Below, piece by piece: positions 50,771-60,293 of a stretch of 61,989 nucleotides of DNA; the stretch's first letter is position 1; the number at the start of each line of letters is the position of its first letter. Below the pieces are notes generated by a model. That model saw only the letters and a program-made list of their open reading frames with translations. It made no database searches and was not told the DNA's origin. The DNA lies in the NCBI GenBank assembly GCA_034927285.1, contig JAYFQF010000047.1, positions 1 to 61,989 on the forward strand, in the 5' to 3' direction. This DNA is from JAYFQF01 sp034927285. GTDB lineage: Bacteria; Bacillota; Peptococcia; DRI-13; UBA5745. Both the position numbers and the translations under genes were made by a program.

Positions 50771-51235
50771 ATGCTTCTGGTCTTGTTCATTTTGTGGATC
50801 GTTCTTAACGGCCGGGCCGGCGGGGATGTGCTGGCCACCGGCCTGCTGGCTGTGGGGGGCGTCTACTGGTTTTGCCGCCGCTATCTGGATTACCGGCCGG
50901 AAAACGATCTGACTCTTTTTAAGAATATCGGTAAGCTGACGGTTTACGGTCTTCATCTGATCTGGCAGATGTTTTTGGCCAACGTCCAGGTGATCCGGCT
51001 GGTGCTTTCACCGGAAATCAAAGTGGATCCCTGTCTGATCAGTTTTGAAACCAGGCTGAAGACCTCCGTAGGCCGGGTAATGCTGGCCAATTCCATTACG
51101 CTGACGCCGGGGACCATTACCGCCGACCTGACGGAGGGGCGTTACTGGGTCCATGCCCTGACCAGGGAAATGGTCCAGGGGATTGAGGAATGCTGCTTTG
51201 TGGAGCTGATCGGCGGGATGGAGGAAAACAGATGA
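50771..51235 (+). CDS. mrpE: Mrp antiporter subunit E
   Basis: Start placed at ATG 50771 behind GAGGAAGAGG. The 154-residue protein has the MnhE/MrpE pattern: hydrophobic N-terminal helices (LFILWIVLNGRAGGDV), LIWQMFLANVQVIRLVLSP and the C-terminal ANSITLTPGTITADL segment with a cytoplasmic tail. First gene of the operon; its end overlaps mrpF by four bases. Confidence 0.92.
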   Translation: MLLVLFILWIVLNGRAGGDVLATGLLAVGGVYWFCRRYLDYRPENDLTLFKNIGKLTVYGLHLIWQMFLANVQVIRLVLSPEIKVDPCLISFETRLKTSVGRVMLANSITLTPGTITADLTEGRYWVHALTREMVQGIEECCFVELIGGMEENR

Positions 51236-51561
51236 ACCAGCTTTCTTCCTGGTATCAGCATTTGCTTTTATTTACCCTGATCTTTTTGGGAATAACCGTG
51301 GGCTTTTGCCTTTTGCGGGCTGTTTTGGGCCCCCGCTTTACCGACAGGATATTGGCGGTAAATATTATCGGCACAAAAGTGGTGATTATGATCGGGGTAC
51401 TGGCGATCTATTTCGATCAGGGATATCTGATGGACATCTGTCTGCTATACGCCCTGATCAGCTTTCTGGCGGTGGTGATTTTATCCAAAACCTATGTGGC
51501 CTCTTATAACCGCCGCCGCCTGGAGGGTAAAGGAAACCGGATAAAGGGGGAAGGACGCTGA
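51232..51561 (+). CDS. mrpF: Mrp antiporter subunit F
   Basis: The 109-residue three-helix protein starts at ATGA overlapping mrpE. RAVLGPRFTDRILAVNIIGTK is the MrpF/MnhF signature loop. Its stop shares one base with the mrpG start (TGATG). Confidence 0.92.
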   Translation: MNQLSSWYQHLLLFTLIFLGITVGFCLLRAVLGPRFTDRILAVNIIGTKVVIMIGVLAIYFDQGYLMDICLLYALISFLAVVILSKTYVASYNRRRLEGKGNRIKGEGR

Positions 51562-51881
51562 TGGAGCTGCTGCGGCAGATCATAGCCACCATATTGGTAG
51601 GTTCCGGGCTTTTTGTGCTGGGCGTGGCTACTTTAGGCATTTTCCGTTTCGATTATGTGTTGAACCGTACCCATGTGGCCGCCAAATGCGACACCATGGG
51701 CGCGCTGTTGGTATTCGGCGGCCTGGCCCTCATCAGCGGCCTCAGCATTACCACGCTGAAAATAGCCCTGGCCATCATCTTCATCTGGATAGCCAATCCG
51801 GTGGCCAGTCACCTGATCGCCGGCACGGAAATCGCCACCAACCCTGATGTGGAGAAAAAATGCGAGGTGATCCACAAATGA
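51561..51881 (+). CDS. mrpG: Mrp antiporter subunit G
   Basis: The 106-residue three-helix protein has the MrpG motif GIFRFDYVLNRTHVAAKCDTMG and the later ITTLKIALAIIFIWIANPVASH. Part of the E-F-G trio that packs against the antiporter core. Overlaps the next start by four bases. Confidence 0.92.
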   Translation: MELLRQIIATILVGSGLFVLGVATLGIFRFDYVLNRTHVAAKCDTMGALLVFGGLALISGLSITTLKIALAIIFIWIANPVASHLIAGTEIATNPDVEKKCEVIHK

Positions 51882-52138
51882 AAGCCTTCATGGTGCTGAT
51901 CCTTTTATTTTTGATCGGCTGCTCCCTGGCGGTATCCCTGACCAAAAAGCTTCTGACCGCGGTGATTATTTTTATGAGCTACTCCCTGGCCATGTCCATC
52001 GTCTGGATTGTATTGAAGGCGCCGGACCTGGCCGTCACGGAAGCGGCGGTGGGCGCCGGCATCACCAGCATCCTGTTTTTCCTGACCCTGGCCCGGATCA
52101 AAGAGATGAAAGGAGAAAAGGATGAGGCGTCTAAGTGA
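51878..52138 (+). CDS. DUF4040 subunit (MrpA C-terminal/MbhD-like)
   Basis: The 86-residue protein starts at ATG 51878 overlapping mrpG. VWIVLKAPDLAVTEAAVGAGITSILFF is the DUF4040 signature found in MbhD of membrane hydrogenases and in the MrpA C-terminal region. Here it is a separate gene, standing in for part of MrpA. Confidence 0.88.
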   Translation: MKAFMVLILLFLIGCSLAVSLTKKLLTAVIIFMSYSLAMSIVWIVLKAPDLAVTEAAVGAGITSILFFLTLARIKEMKGEKDEASK

Positions 52139-52904
52139 AAACGAGTTTCGCATCATCCGCCGTTTCCGGCGCCTTTACGCTGTGGTGGCCGCCCTTGTCT
52201 GCCTGATGATGATCAGCCTGCTCTTTTTAACGGTGTCCAATCTGCCGATTTTTGGCGAGGAAAGCAATCCGGCAAATAATGAAGTGGTGGAGCGTTACCT
52301 GGAAAAGGGGCTGGAAGAGACCGGCGCCGTAAACGTCACCGCCGGCATCATCCTGGATTACCGAGCTTTTGATACCTTCGGTGAATCCACAGTGCTGTTT
52401 TTGGCGGTAGCCGCGGTCTGGATGCTGCTGAAAAAAGAAGAGAAGGAGATCCGGGTGCTGATGGAGGAGACCCTGACCTACGCCCCGAAGGAGGATGTGA
52501 TTTTCCGGACGGTGGCCAGGTTTTTAACACCCTGCATTCTGCTGTTTGGCATATATATCATTTTAAATGGCCACCTGTCCCCCGGCGGCGGTTTTTCCGG
52601 CGGCGCGGTCATGGGCTCCGGACTGATCCTGTATAATCTGTCCAACGGCACGGCCAGGACCCGCCGGTTTTTGAATGAGAAAGTTTTCACCAGAGTAGTG
52701 ATGGGAGCTTTGTTCTTTTATGCCCTGGCCAAGAGCTACTCCTTTTTTACCGGGGGAAATCACCTGGAAAGTCTCATCCCTTTGGGTACTCCGGGCAGTA
52801 TATTCAGCGGCGGCCTGATCCTGCCTTTAAATATTGCGGTGGGTCTGGTGGTGGCCTGCACGGTATATGGTATTTATGCCCTGTTTGCCAGAGGAGGACT
52901 GTGA
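52122..52904 (+). CDS. mrpB: MrpB-family subunit with N-terminal extension
   Basis: The 260-residue protein joins an N-terminal part (about 15-110; VNVTAGIILDYRAFDTFGESTVLF, the MbhE/MrpA-tail segment) to an MnhB domain (about 120-255; LFGIYIILNGHLSPGGGFSGGAVMGSG). This corresponds to MbhE plus MbhF fused in one chain. It overlaps DUF4040 by 17 bases. Confidence 0.9.
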   Translation: MRRLSENEFRIIRRFRRLYAVVAALVCLMMISLLFLTVSNLPIFGEESNPANNEVVERYLEKGLEETGAVNVTAGIILDYRAFDTFGESTVLFLAVAAVWMLLKKEEKEIRVLMEETLTYAPKEDVIFRTVARFLTPCILLFGIYIILNGHLSPGGGFSGGAVMGSGLILYNLSNGTARTRRFLNEKVFTRVVMGALFFYALAKSYSFFTGGNHLESLIPLGTPGSIFSGGLILPLNIAVGLVVACTVYGIYALFARGGL

Positions 52905-53275
52905 TGGGCGGAAATTTTTTCACCAATTATGTGGAGATTTCAGCGGTAGTGCTGTTCTGTATCGGTTTTTCCACCCTGCTTTTCCACCAGAATCTGCTGA
53001 AAAAAATCATCGGCTTTAATATCATGGATACGGCTATCTATCTTTTTCTGGCCGCCAAGGGCTATATCGCGGACAGCGATCCGGCCATTATCGTGGACGG
53101 CATCCTGGATGCGGGCCGATATGTAAATCCCTTGCCCGGCGCTTTGGTGCTGACCGGCATCGTGGTCTCGGTGAGCGTGACCGCCTTTTCCCTGGCTTTG
53201 GTGCTCCGGCTTTACGAAAAATACGGGACCATGCACATGGATGAGATCTTATATTTGAGCAGGGAGGATCGTTAA
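52904..53275 (+). CDS. mrpC: MrpC/NuoK-like subunit
   Basis: The 123-residue three-helix protein has the NuoK/MrpC pattern (GFSTLLFHQNLLKKIIGFNIMDTA, GALVLTGIVVSVSVTAFSLALVLRLY). The ATG at 52904 shares a base with the mrpB stop; a GTG three bases earlier is possible. GAGGAGG lies upstream. Confidence 0.92.
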   Translation: MGGNFFTNYVEISAVVLFCIGFSTLLFHQNLLKKIIGFNIMDTAIYLFLAAKGYIADSDPAIIVDGILDAGRYVNPLPGALVLTGIVVSVSVTAFSLALVLRLYEKYGTMHMDEILYLSREDR

Positions 53276-53278
53276 ACC

Positions 53279-54835
53279 TTGCAGCTGATTCAGAATATCC
53301 CTTTTATCAGCATTATGCTGTCCATATTGGCCGGCGTTTTCTGTTTTGCTTCCAAGGCAAAGCTGGCGGAAAGGCTGACGCTGGGAGCCCTGGCCGCCAT
53401 TACCCTGATGTCGGCGGCTTTACTGGCGGAGCTTTGGCAGACCGGGGAAAGCTTTATCTTTTCCATGGGACACTTTCCCGCCCCCTGGGGAAATGAGCTG
53501 CGGGCCGGCGTCTTTGAAGCTCTGATGGCTTTGGCTTTTTCCGTGGTCATGCTGCTTTCCCTGATCGCGGGAAGGGAGCGGATTTATGACGATATCGCGC
53601 CGGCCCGCCAGGGACTTTATTTTCTCATGATCAACCTGCTGATGAGTTCCCTTTTGGCGCTGATCTATACCAACGACCTTTTTACGGCGTACGTTTTTGT
53701 GGAGATTAATACCCTGGCAGCCTGCGCCATCGTAGCCTCCAAGGATACCGGAGAAACCATTACCGCCACGATCCGCTATCTGATCATGAGCCTTCTGGGC
53801 TCGGGCATGCTGCTCATTGCCATATCCCTGATCTATAGCGTTACCGGCCACCTTTTGATGGATCATATCAGGGCTTCCCTGGAGATTCTGGCGGCAAAAG
53901 GCTCTTATGAGGTGCCCCTGGCGGTGGTGATCCTTTTGATCTCCGTGGGCCTGGCCATCAAAAGCGCTTTGTATCCCTTCCATACCTGGCTGCCCACGGC
54001 CCACGGCTCCGCCACCACGGCCTCCAGCGCCATCCTTTCCGGCGTAGTGCTGAAGGGCTATGTCATTTTATTGCTGAAGATCTTCTACCGGGTTTTCGGC
54101 CTGGAATTCATCCACCAGCTGCAAGTGGCCAATCTGCTCTTTGCCTTTGGCTTGGCGGGGATGATCTTCGGCAGCCTCTACGCCCTGCGGGAACACAACA
54201 TCAAGCGTCTGCTGGCCTATTCCTCCGTAGCCCAGGTGGGTTATATTTTCATGGGCATCGGCCTTTCCACCGCCACGGGGACTGTGGCGGCCTGCTTCCA
54301 TATCCTGGCCCACGCCATCACCAAGCCGATGCTTTTCTGCGCCGCCGACGGACTGATGGAGACCTCCGGCCACAGCCGGCAGATCCACGACTTAAAAAGC
54401 GCCGGCCATGAAAACCGGCTGGCGGGATTGGCTTTCACCGCGGGGTCGCTGTCCATGATCGGGATCCCGCTGTTTTCCGGCTTTGTCTCCAAGTTTTATT
54501 TCGCCACGGCTTCCCTGGAAAGCCCGGGAAAAATGGTGATGACCCTTTTGGTGCTGGCTCTCAGCACCCTGTTGAACGCTATGTATTTCGTGCCGGTGAT
54601 CGTGACGATTTACGCCCATGAGGACGAGGGACTGGCTCAGGGGGAAGAGCTGAGCTTTGCCGACCAGTTTATCCCGGAGGCTGAGCCGGAGGAGACCGGT
54701 GAGCCCCCGCTGGTCCATAAAAGTCCTGTGTCCTACAAACTGACCATGATCCTTTTTATTCTGCTGAATATTTTTCTGGGCTGCGCTTACGGGCCTGTGC
54801 TGGAGATAATCGAAAGAGGCCTGCTGATGTTTTAA
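53279..54835 (+). CDS. Antiporter-like (NuoN/NuoM/MrpD-type) subunit 1
   Basis: TTG start with GGGAGG upstream, three bases after mrpC; 518 residues and about 14 helices. The proton-path residues of the family are visible: glutamate in FVEINTLAA, lysine in GLAIKSALYPFHTWLP, lysine in VVLKGYV and lysine in GFVSKFYF. A charged cytoplasmic stretch (residues about 455-485) precedes the last helix. It is the first of four consecutive antiporter-type subunits. Confidence 0.9.
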   Translation: MQLIQNIPFISIMLSILAGVFCFASKAKLAERLTLGALAAITLMSAALLAELWQTGESFIFSMGHFPAPWGNELRAGVFEALMALAFSVVMLLSLIAGRERIYDDIAPARQGLYFLMINLLMSSLLALIYTNDLFTAYVFVEINTLAACAIVASKDTGETITATIRYLIMSLLGSGMLLIAISLIYSVTGHLLMDHIRASLEILAAKGSYEVPLAVVILLISVGLAIKSALYPFHTWLPTAHGSATTASSAILSGVVLKGYVILLLKIFYRVFGLEFIHQLQVANLLFAFGLAGMIFGSLYALREHNIKRLLAYSSVAQVGYIFMGIGLSTATGTVAACFHILAHAITKPMLFCAADGLMETSGHSRQIHDLKSAGHENRLAGLAFTAGSLSMIGIPLFSGFVSKFYFATASLESPGKMVMTLLVLALSTLLNAMYFVPVIVTIYAHEDEGLAQGEELSFADQFIPEAEPEETGEPPLVHKSPVSYKLTMILFILLNIFLGCAYGPVLEIIERGLLMF

Positions 54836-54899
54836 GCCGGTTCAGCCGGTAAATTTATGACACCCCGAACAAAAGAGAATTCTTAAATGAGGTGGTTTT

Positions 54900-56381
54900 T
54901 TGTTTAACGGCAACGGCTTATTGGCGCTTCCGGTAATTTTCCCTTTTTTGGCGGCGGTTCTTTTGCCCATACTAAAGATGGAGAGTCCCAGGGCCAAACA
55001 GATTTATACCGTAGGTACGGTGGCGGCTACGTCCCTGGCCATGTGCTTTTTGGTCTGGCAATGTCCCGACGCCCAGATGACTCTTTACCGTATCGACGAA
55101 GGGCTGGCCGTAGGCCTCAGGCTGGACGCCCTGGCCACGGTCTATAACCTTTTGGTGGCGGTGCTGTGGGTGGGGATCGTAATATTTTCCCACGGCTATA
55201 TTCACCATGACCGCTACGAAAACCGCTATTACAGCTTTTTGCTGGCCCTTTTGGGTTCGCTTCTGGGCCTGGGCATGGCGGATAATATCATTTCCTTTTA
55301 TCTGTTCTATGAACTGATGACTTTTCTGGCCTTCCCGCTGATCTGTCATTCCATGCGCAAGGAAGATGTCCAGGCGGCCGTCACTTTCCTGGTGTATTCC
55401 ATTTTTGGCGCCACGCTGGCTTTGGTGGGGATCGTTCTCTTAAACGGCATAACGGATATCGGCATCTTTACCCCCGGGGGCCTTCTGGACGCCACCATGG
55501 CCACCATCCACGGAAATGTATTGAAAATAGCCTTGCTGCTTTTGATCTTTGGCTTTGGCTGCAAGGCCGGCATGTATCCCTTACAGGCCTGGCTCCCCGT
55601 AGCCCATCCGGCGGCGCCGGCGCCGGTCAGCGCGCCCTTGTCCGCCCTGATCACCAAGGCCGGGGCTTTAGGGATCATCCGGGTGGTGTATAATATGGTC
55701 GGCCCCGCGGTCCTCCGGGGCACCGGGATCCAGTATCTGTGGCTGGGGGCCACGCTTCTGACCGTATTTATGGGCTCGATGCTGGCTTTCCGTGAACCCC
55801 TGCTGAAAAAGCGGCTGGCCTATTCCAGTATCAGCCAGATTTCCTATATGCTTTTCGGCCTGGCGGTTTTAAGCGCCGAGGCATTTACCGGAGCCCTTTT
55901 GCAGATGGTGTTCCATGCCTTTACCAAGCTGATCCTGTTTCTCTGCGCGGGGGTGATTATCCATGAAACCGGCAGGCAGATGGTGGATGAGCTGAAAGGG
56001 ATCGGCAAGGAAATGAACCTGGTGATGTGCTGTTTTACCCTGGCCTCCTTATCCCTGATCGGTATTCCGCCGATGGGAGGCTTTGTCAGCAAATGGTATC
56101 TGATTACTGCGGCCCTGGAAGCGCCCATCGGCATTTTTTCCTGGCTGGGGCCGGTGGTGCTGCTGGTCAGCGCTCTTTTGACCGCCGGCTATCTTCTGCC
56201 GATCATCATCGGAGCGTTTTTTCCCGGTTCGGATTATGATTACAGCAAACGGGTGAAGCGAAAATCTTCCTGGACCATGACCGGCCCTCTGGTGGTGCTC
56301 AGCGCTTTGGCCATCCTTTTGTCCTTATTTCCGCATAAACTCACCAGCTTTTTTGCTGCCCTGGCCGGCAGCCTGATGTAG
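54900..56381 (+). CDS. Antiporter-like subunit 2
   Basis: TTG start with GAGGTGG upstream; 493 residues. Key residues: glutamate in LFYELMTFLAFP, lysine in GCKAGMYPLQAWLPVAHPAA, lysine in LITKAGALG and lysine in GGFVSKWYLI. NuoM/MrpD-like. The 64-base gap before it is the largest in the operon and has no terminator. Confidence 0.9.
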   Translation: MFNGNGLLALPVIFPFLAAVLLPILKMESPRAKQIYTVGTVAATSLAMCFLVWQCPDAQMTLYRIDEGLAVGLRLDALATVYNLLVAVLWVGIVIFSHGYIHHDRYENRYYSFLLALLGSLLGLGMADNIISFYLFYELMTFLAFPLICHSMRKEDVQAAVTFLVYSIFGATLALVGIVLLNGITDIGIFTPGGLLDATMATIHGNVLKIALLLLIFGFGCKAGMYPLQAWLPVAHPAAPAPVSAPLSALITKAGALGIIRVVYNMVGPAVLRGTGIQYLWLGATLLTVFMGSMLAFREPLLKKRLAYSSISQISYMLFGLAVLSAEAFTGALLQMVFHAFTKLILFLCAGVIIHETGRQMVDELKGIGKEMNLVMCCFTLASLSLIGIPPMGGFVSKWYLITAALEAPIGIFSWLGPVVLLVSALLTAGYLLPIIIGAFFPGSDYDYSKRVKRKSSWTMTGPLVVLSALAILLSLFPHKLTSFFAALAGSLM

Positions 56382-56393
56382 GGGGGAAACTGT

Positions 56394-57887
56394 TTGACCA
56401 GCGCTTTTATCCTGCTTCTGCCCATCTTACTGCCTTTAGTGGGCGGTCTGTACATTCCCGTCGCCAAGTTCCGCAGCCGGCGCTGGCGGGAAGTCTATAT
56501 CTTTTTTGTGGTTATGGCCACTTCGCTGCTGGCCCTGGCCGCCGTTATCTGGTGCCCTGCCGATAACCTGACCCTGCTGCGGTTCAGCGGGACCATGTCC
56601 ATCGCCTTCCGTCTGGATGGGCTGGGCCGGGTATTTGCCCTGATGGTGGCTTTTTTATGGCCTGTCGCCACGGTTTACGCCTTCGAGTATATGAAGCATG
56701 AGGGCAAGGAACTGAAATTTTATACCTTCTATACCATGACCTTCGGCGTGACCTTAGCCATCGCTTTTGCCGCCAACCTTCTGACCATGTATTTATTTTA
56801 TGAGCTTTTAACCTTTATTACCCTGCCGCTGGTGATCCATGCCATGAACCGTACCGTATACGCCGCCGGCAAAAAGTATCTTTTTTATTCCATCGGCGGC
56901 GCCACCCTGGTCTTTATTTGTCTGGTTTTTACCGCCAATTATGGCACCAGCCTGGATTTTGCTTTGGGGGGCGTCTTTACCCCGGAAATGCTGGCGGAAA
57001 ACCGGCAGGCTCTGCTGTGGGTTTTTTTCCTGGCCTTTATCGGCTTTGGCGTCAAGGCCGCCATATTCCCTTTTCACAGCTGGCTGCCTGCGGCATCGGT
57101 GGCCCCTACCACCGTCACCGCTTTGCTTCATGCCGTGGCTGTGGTCAAGGCCGGCGCCTTTACCACCATGCGGCTCACCTATTATATTTTCGGCAGTGAG
57201 AATGTGGCCGGTACCTGGGTTCAGAAAGCGGTGATGGCTTTAGCCATTATCACGATCCTCTACGGCTCGGCAAAAGCATTTTATATGCAGCATTTTAAGC
57301 GCCGCCTGGCCTATTCTACGGTAAGCCAGCTGTCCTACGTGCTGTTCGGCGTTACCCTGATGACGGCAAAGGGACTGGCGGCCTCCATTTTTTATATGGT
57401 AGCCCACGGTTTTATGAAAATATTGCTGTTTTACTGCTGCGGTTCAGTGCTTTATATGACCCGCCGCACCGACGTAGGCCAGCTGGAGGGCCTGGGCAGC
57501 TATATGCCGGTAACCTTCGGCACTTTTACGGTGGGGGCACTGGCCTTGATGGGGCTTCCCCTGACCATCGGCTTCAACGCCAAGCTGGAGCTTTTGCTGG
57601 CCGCTGTTTCTGCCGGCTATGGCCAGGCGGGGACCTTGGGCTTTGTGGGAATAGGGGTGATCCTGATTTCGATCCTATTGACCGCGGCATATTTGTTTAC
57701 CATTATCCGGTCCGCTTATTTTCCCCGGGAAGAGTCGGTGTCCTTTGAACCTGACCGCCTGCCCAGGGATCCCAACTGGAAAATGAAGGGGCCGCTGATC
57801 CTTCTGGCGGTTACGGTGATTTTGCTGGGGATCTTTTCTCAGCCTCTTTGGGAGTACGTGACGGCCATCAGCCTGGGCATGGTGTAA
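56394..57887 (+). CDS. Antiporter-like subunit 3
   Basis: TTG start with GGGGGG upstream; 497 residues. Key residues: glutamate in LFYELLTFITLP, lysine in FGVKAAIFPFHSWLPAASVAP, lysine in AVVKAGAF, and lysine in GFNAKLELLL. The SVAPTTVTALLHAV sequence is closer to NuoL/MrpA N-terminal halves than to subunits 2 and 4. Twelve bases separate it from subunit 2. Confidence 0.9.
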   Translation: MTSAFILLLPILLPLVGGLYIPVAKFRSRRWREVYIFFVVMATSLLALAAVIWCPADNLTLLRFSGTMSIAFRLDGLGRVFALMVAFLWPVATVYAFEYMKHEGKELKFYTFYTMTFGVTLAIAFAANLLTMYLFYELLTFITLPLVIHAMNRTVYAAGKKYLFYSIGGATLVFICLVFTANYGTSLDFALGGVFTPEMLAENRQALLWVFFLAFIGFGVKAAIFPFHSWLPAASVAPTTVTALLHAVAVVKAGAFTTMRLTYYIFGSENVAGTWVQKAVMALAIITILYGSAKAFYMQHFKRRLAYSTVSQLSYVLFGVTLMTAKGLAASIFYMVAHGFMKILLFYCCGSVLYMTRRTDVGQLEGLGSYMPVTFGTFTVGALALMGLPLTIGFNAKLELLLAAVSAGYGQAGTLGFVGIGVILISILLTAAYLFTIIRSAYFPREESVSFEPDRLPRDPNWKMKGPLILLAVTVILLGIFSQPLWEYVTAISLGMV

Positions 57888-57918
57888 AGGGAAAAAGAAA
57901 TTTGGAGGTTTATTAAAG

Positions 57919-60255
57919 GTGACGGGCAATCCCATCTTATTATTTTTGATTCTCTGGCCGCCGGCCTGCGCTTTCCTGGGCTTTAAGCTGGGAAAGGTTA
58001 ATAAGCGCGGCCGCGATTATTTTTCCATGTTCGCGGCGCTGGCGGAGCTTCTGGCCGCCCTGTGGCTTTTGGCCCGGGTGGCGGGCGGCTTCCCGGATGG
58101 AGCCGGCGCCCAAGGGGCCTGGGCCGGCGGTGCCGGGAGCTTCCTGGCGGACAGTTTTGCCTGGCCCGGTCTTTTAGGCCGGGGGATCCGCCTGAAAATC
58201 GACGGCTTCCGGGCCGTCTATGTGGTGATTGCCGGGATCATGTGGTTTTTAACCCTGCTGATCTCCCGGGAATATTTTCACCATTACCGGAACCGGAACC
58301 GCTATCATCTTTTTACCCTGATGACGCTGGGGGCCACGGCGGGCGTCTTTTTATCCGCGGATTTTTTTACGACTTTCGTTTTTTTCGAGATGATGTCCTT
58401 CACCTCTTTTGTGATGGTGGTAAATAATGAAAAACCCGCTTCCCTGGAGGCAGCCAAGCTCTACATCGCGGTGGCGGTCATCGGCGGACTGGTGATGCTG
58501 ATGGGGATCCAGATGCTGGAGCAGATCGCCGGCACTCTTGATTTTGACGAGCTTTTGGCTGTCTATGGCCATGGCGGCCAACGCCGCCGCCTGGTTTTGC
58601 CGGCCTGCCTGATGCTCTTTGGCTTTGGCGCCAAGGCGGGGATGTTTCCTTTGCATGTCTGGCTGCCCTCGGCCCATCCGGCGGCGCCTGCTCCCGCCAG
58701 CGCTCTTTTGTCCGGGATTTTGACCAAAACCGGGATCTTCGGTATTTTGGTCATCGGCACCAGCTTGTTTTTACATGACCCTTTCTGGGGCCGCCTTGTG
58801 CTGATTTTAGGAACCGTCACGATGTTTCTGGGGGCTTTTCTGGCGGTTTTTACCATGGATTTAAAGCGGATCCTGGCCTGCTCTTCGATTTCCCAGATCG
58901 GCTTTATTCTGGTAGGCGCCGGCATGCAGGGGCTTTTGGGCCAGCATAACGCCCTGGCGGTACGGGGCACCTTTCTTCATATGGTAAACCACTCCCTGAT
59001 CAAGCTGGCCCTTTTCCTGGCCGCCGGCGCCGTGTTCATGAATATCCATGAATTGGATATTAATAAGATCAAAGGTTTCGGCCGGGGTAAGCCCATCATG
59101 CATATCGCTTTTCTCAGCGGCGCTCTGAGCATTATGGGAGTGCCCGGCTTCAGCGGCTATATCAGCAAGACCCTGCTTCATGAAAGTATTGTGGAATATA
59201 TCCACCTCTTAAATGAGGCGGGAAAAAGCGCCCTTTTCTATCAGGGAATCGAAATCTTTTTCCTTTTCACCGGGGCCATGACGGCAGCTTATATGCTGAA
59301 GATCTATCTGGCGCTTTTCTGGGAGCGTAATCCCCGCCAGAAAGAGTTCGACGCCATGAGCAAGAATTATCTGCGAAAAAAAGGCCGCGCCGCCCTGCTG
59401 ATTTCCGCCGCTCTGCTGTTAATACCGGGCTTTTTCCCTTACCGGGTGATGGATAAGCTGGCGGATATCGGACAAGGCTTTATGCAGGGCCAGGCGCCGG
59501 ACCACGCCGTGGATTATTTTGCCTGGGTGAATTTAAAAGGCGCCGTGATCTCTCTGACCCTGGGATTGGCGCTGTATTTTCTGTTTATCCGTCCCTGCCT
59601 GACCAGGGCGGAAGGAACGGCAAAGGGAGGGGGGCGGCAATACGTAAACCGCTGGCCCGCCTGGCTGGATTTGAACCAGCGGGTATACCGGCCCCTTTTG
59701 CTGGAGGTCCTGCCGGCGGCCGGCGGCGCCCTGGCCGGAAAGGCCTATCGCTTCTCTGAAAAAGGTTTCGAGCTTTTGGGGCGGGATCTGCTGCGCTTTG
59801 GGGGCAAAGCCGCCCAGGGCTTTTATAATCTGGCCGGAAATTTCCTGGACCGTTTCAGCACCGGGGCGGTAGAACTGGGAGGCCGGACGGCGGAACAGAT
59901 GCATAACCACGCCGATCAGGGCTTCAACCGCTTCTGGAAGGCGGCGCTGCAGATCGGCCAAAGCGTGGCAAGCGCCGTATTTGCTTGGGCGGACCGGGGC
60001 ATAGAGCAGATAATCCGCTTTGCCACTGGGCTGATTTATAAATTCTTTTCCCTTGCCGGTGAAAAAGGGGAAAAGGGCCGCCAATGGGCGGCAAAAAAAT
60101 TGAAGGAAGAAGACTTTGCCTATCCGGCCCAGCCTCAAAATAAAGAGCAGGAAAGGGCCGTCCGGCAGGCCATCAACGGCAGCCTGTCCTATAGCCTGCT
60201 GCTGTTCGGTCTGGGGCTGATCATCGCTATGGTTTACCTGATCGTTATTAATTAG
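57919..60255 (+). CDS. Antiporter-like subunit 4 with long C-terminal amphipathic extension
   Basis: GTG start with GGAGG upstream; 778 residues. Residues 1-570 are a complete antiporter-type subunit (glutamate in VFFEMMSFTSF, lysine in FGAKAGMFPLHVWLP, lysine in ILTKTGIF, lysine in GYISKTLLHES). Residues about 573-778 form a long, charged-hydrophobic helical stretch with recurring GGKAAQGFYNLAGNFLDRF-like segments, ending in one hydrophobic helix (YSLLLFGLGLIIAMVYLIVI). That is reminiscent of the lateral helix plus last transmembrane helix of NuoL, but the sequence is distinct. Last gene of the operon. Confidence 0.88.
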   Translation: MTGNPILLFLILWPPACAFLGFKLGKVNKRGRDYFSMFAALAELLAALWLLARVAGGFPDGAGAQGAWAGGAGSFLADSFAWPGLLGRGIRLKIDGFRAVYVVIAGIMWFLTLLISREYFHHYRNRNRYHLFTLMTLGATAGVFLSADFFTTFVFFEMMSFTSFVMVVNNEKPASLEAAKLYIAVAVIGGLVMLMGIQMLEQIAGTLDFDELLAVYGHGGQRRRLVLPACLMLFGFGAKAGMFPLHVWLPSAHPAAPAPASALLSGILTKTGIFGILVIGTSLFLHDPFWGRLVLILGTVTMFLGAFLAVFTMDLKRILACSSISQIGFILVGAGMQGLLGQHNALAVRGTFLHMVNHSLIKLALFLAAGAVFMNIHELDINKIKGFGRGKPIMHIAFLSGALSIMGVPGFSGYISKTLLHESIVEYIHLLNEAGKSALFYQGIEIFFLFTGAMTAAYMLKIYLALFWERNPRQKEFDAMSKNYLRKKGRAALLISAALLLIPGFFPYRVMDKLADIGQGFMQGQAPDHAVDYFAWVNLKGAVISLTLGLALYFLFIRPCLTRAEGTAKGGGRQYVNRWPAWLDLNQRVYRPLLLEVLPAAGGALAGKAYRFSEKGFELLGRDLLRFGGKAAQGFYNLAGNFLDRFSTGAVELGGRTAEQMHNHADQGFNRFWKAALQIGQSVASAVFAWADRGIEQIIRFATGLIYKFFSLAGEKGEKGRQWAAKKLKEEDFAYPAQPQNKEQERAVRQAINGSLSYSLLLFGLGLIIAMVYLIVIN

Positions 60256-60293
60256 AACCGGCTGCCGAGACAGCCAAAGAGGAGGAGATTTCT

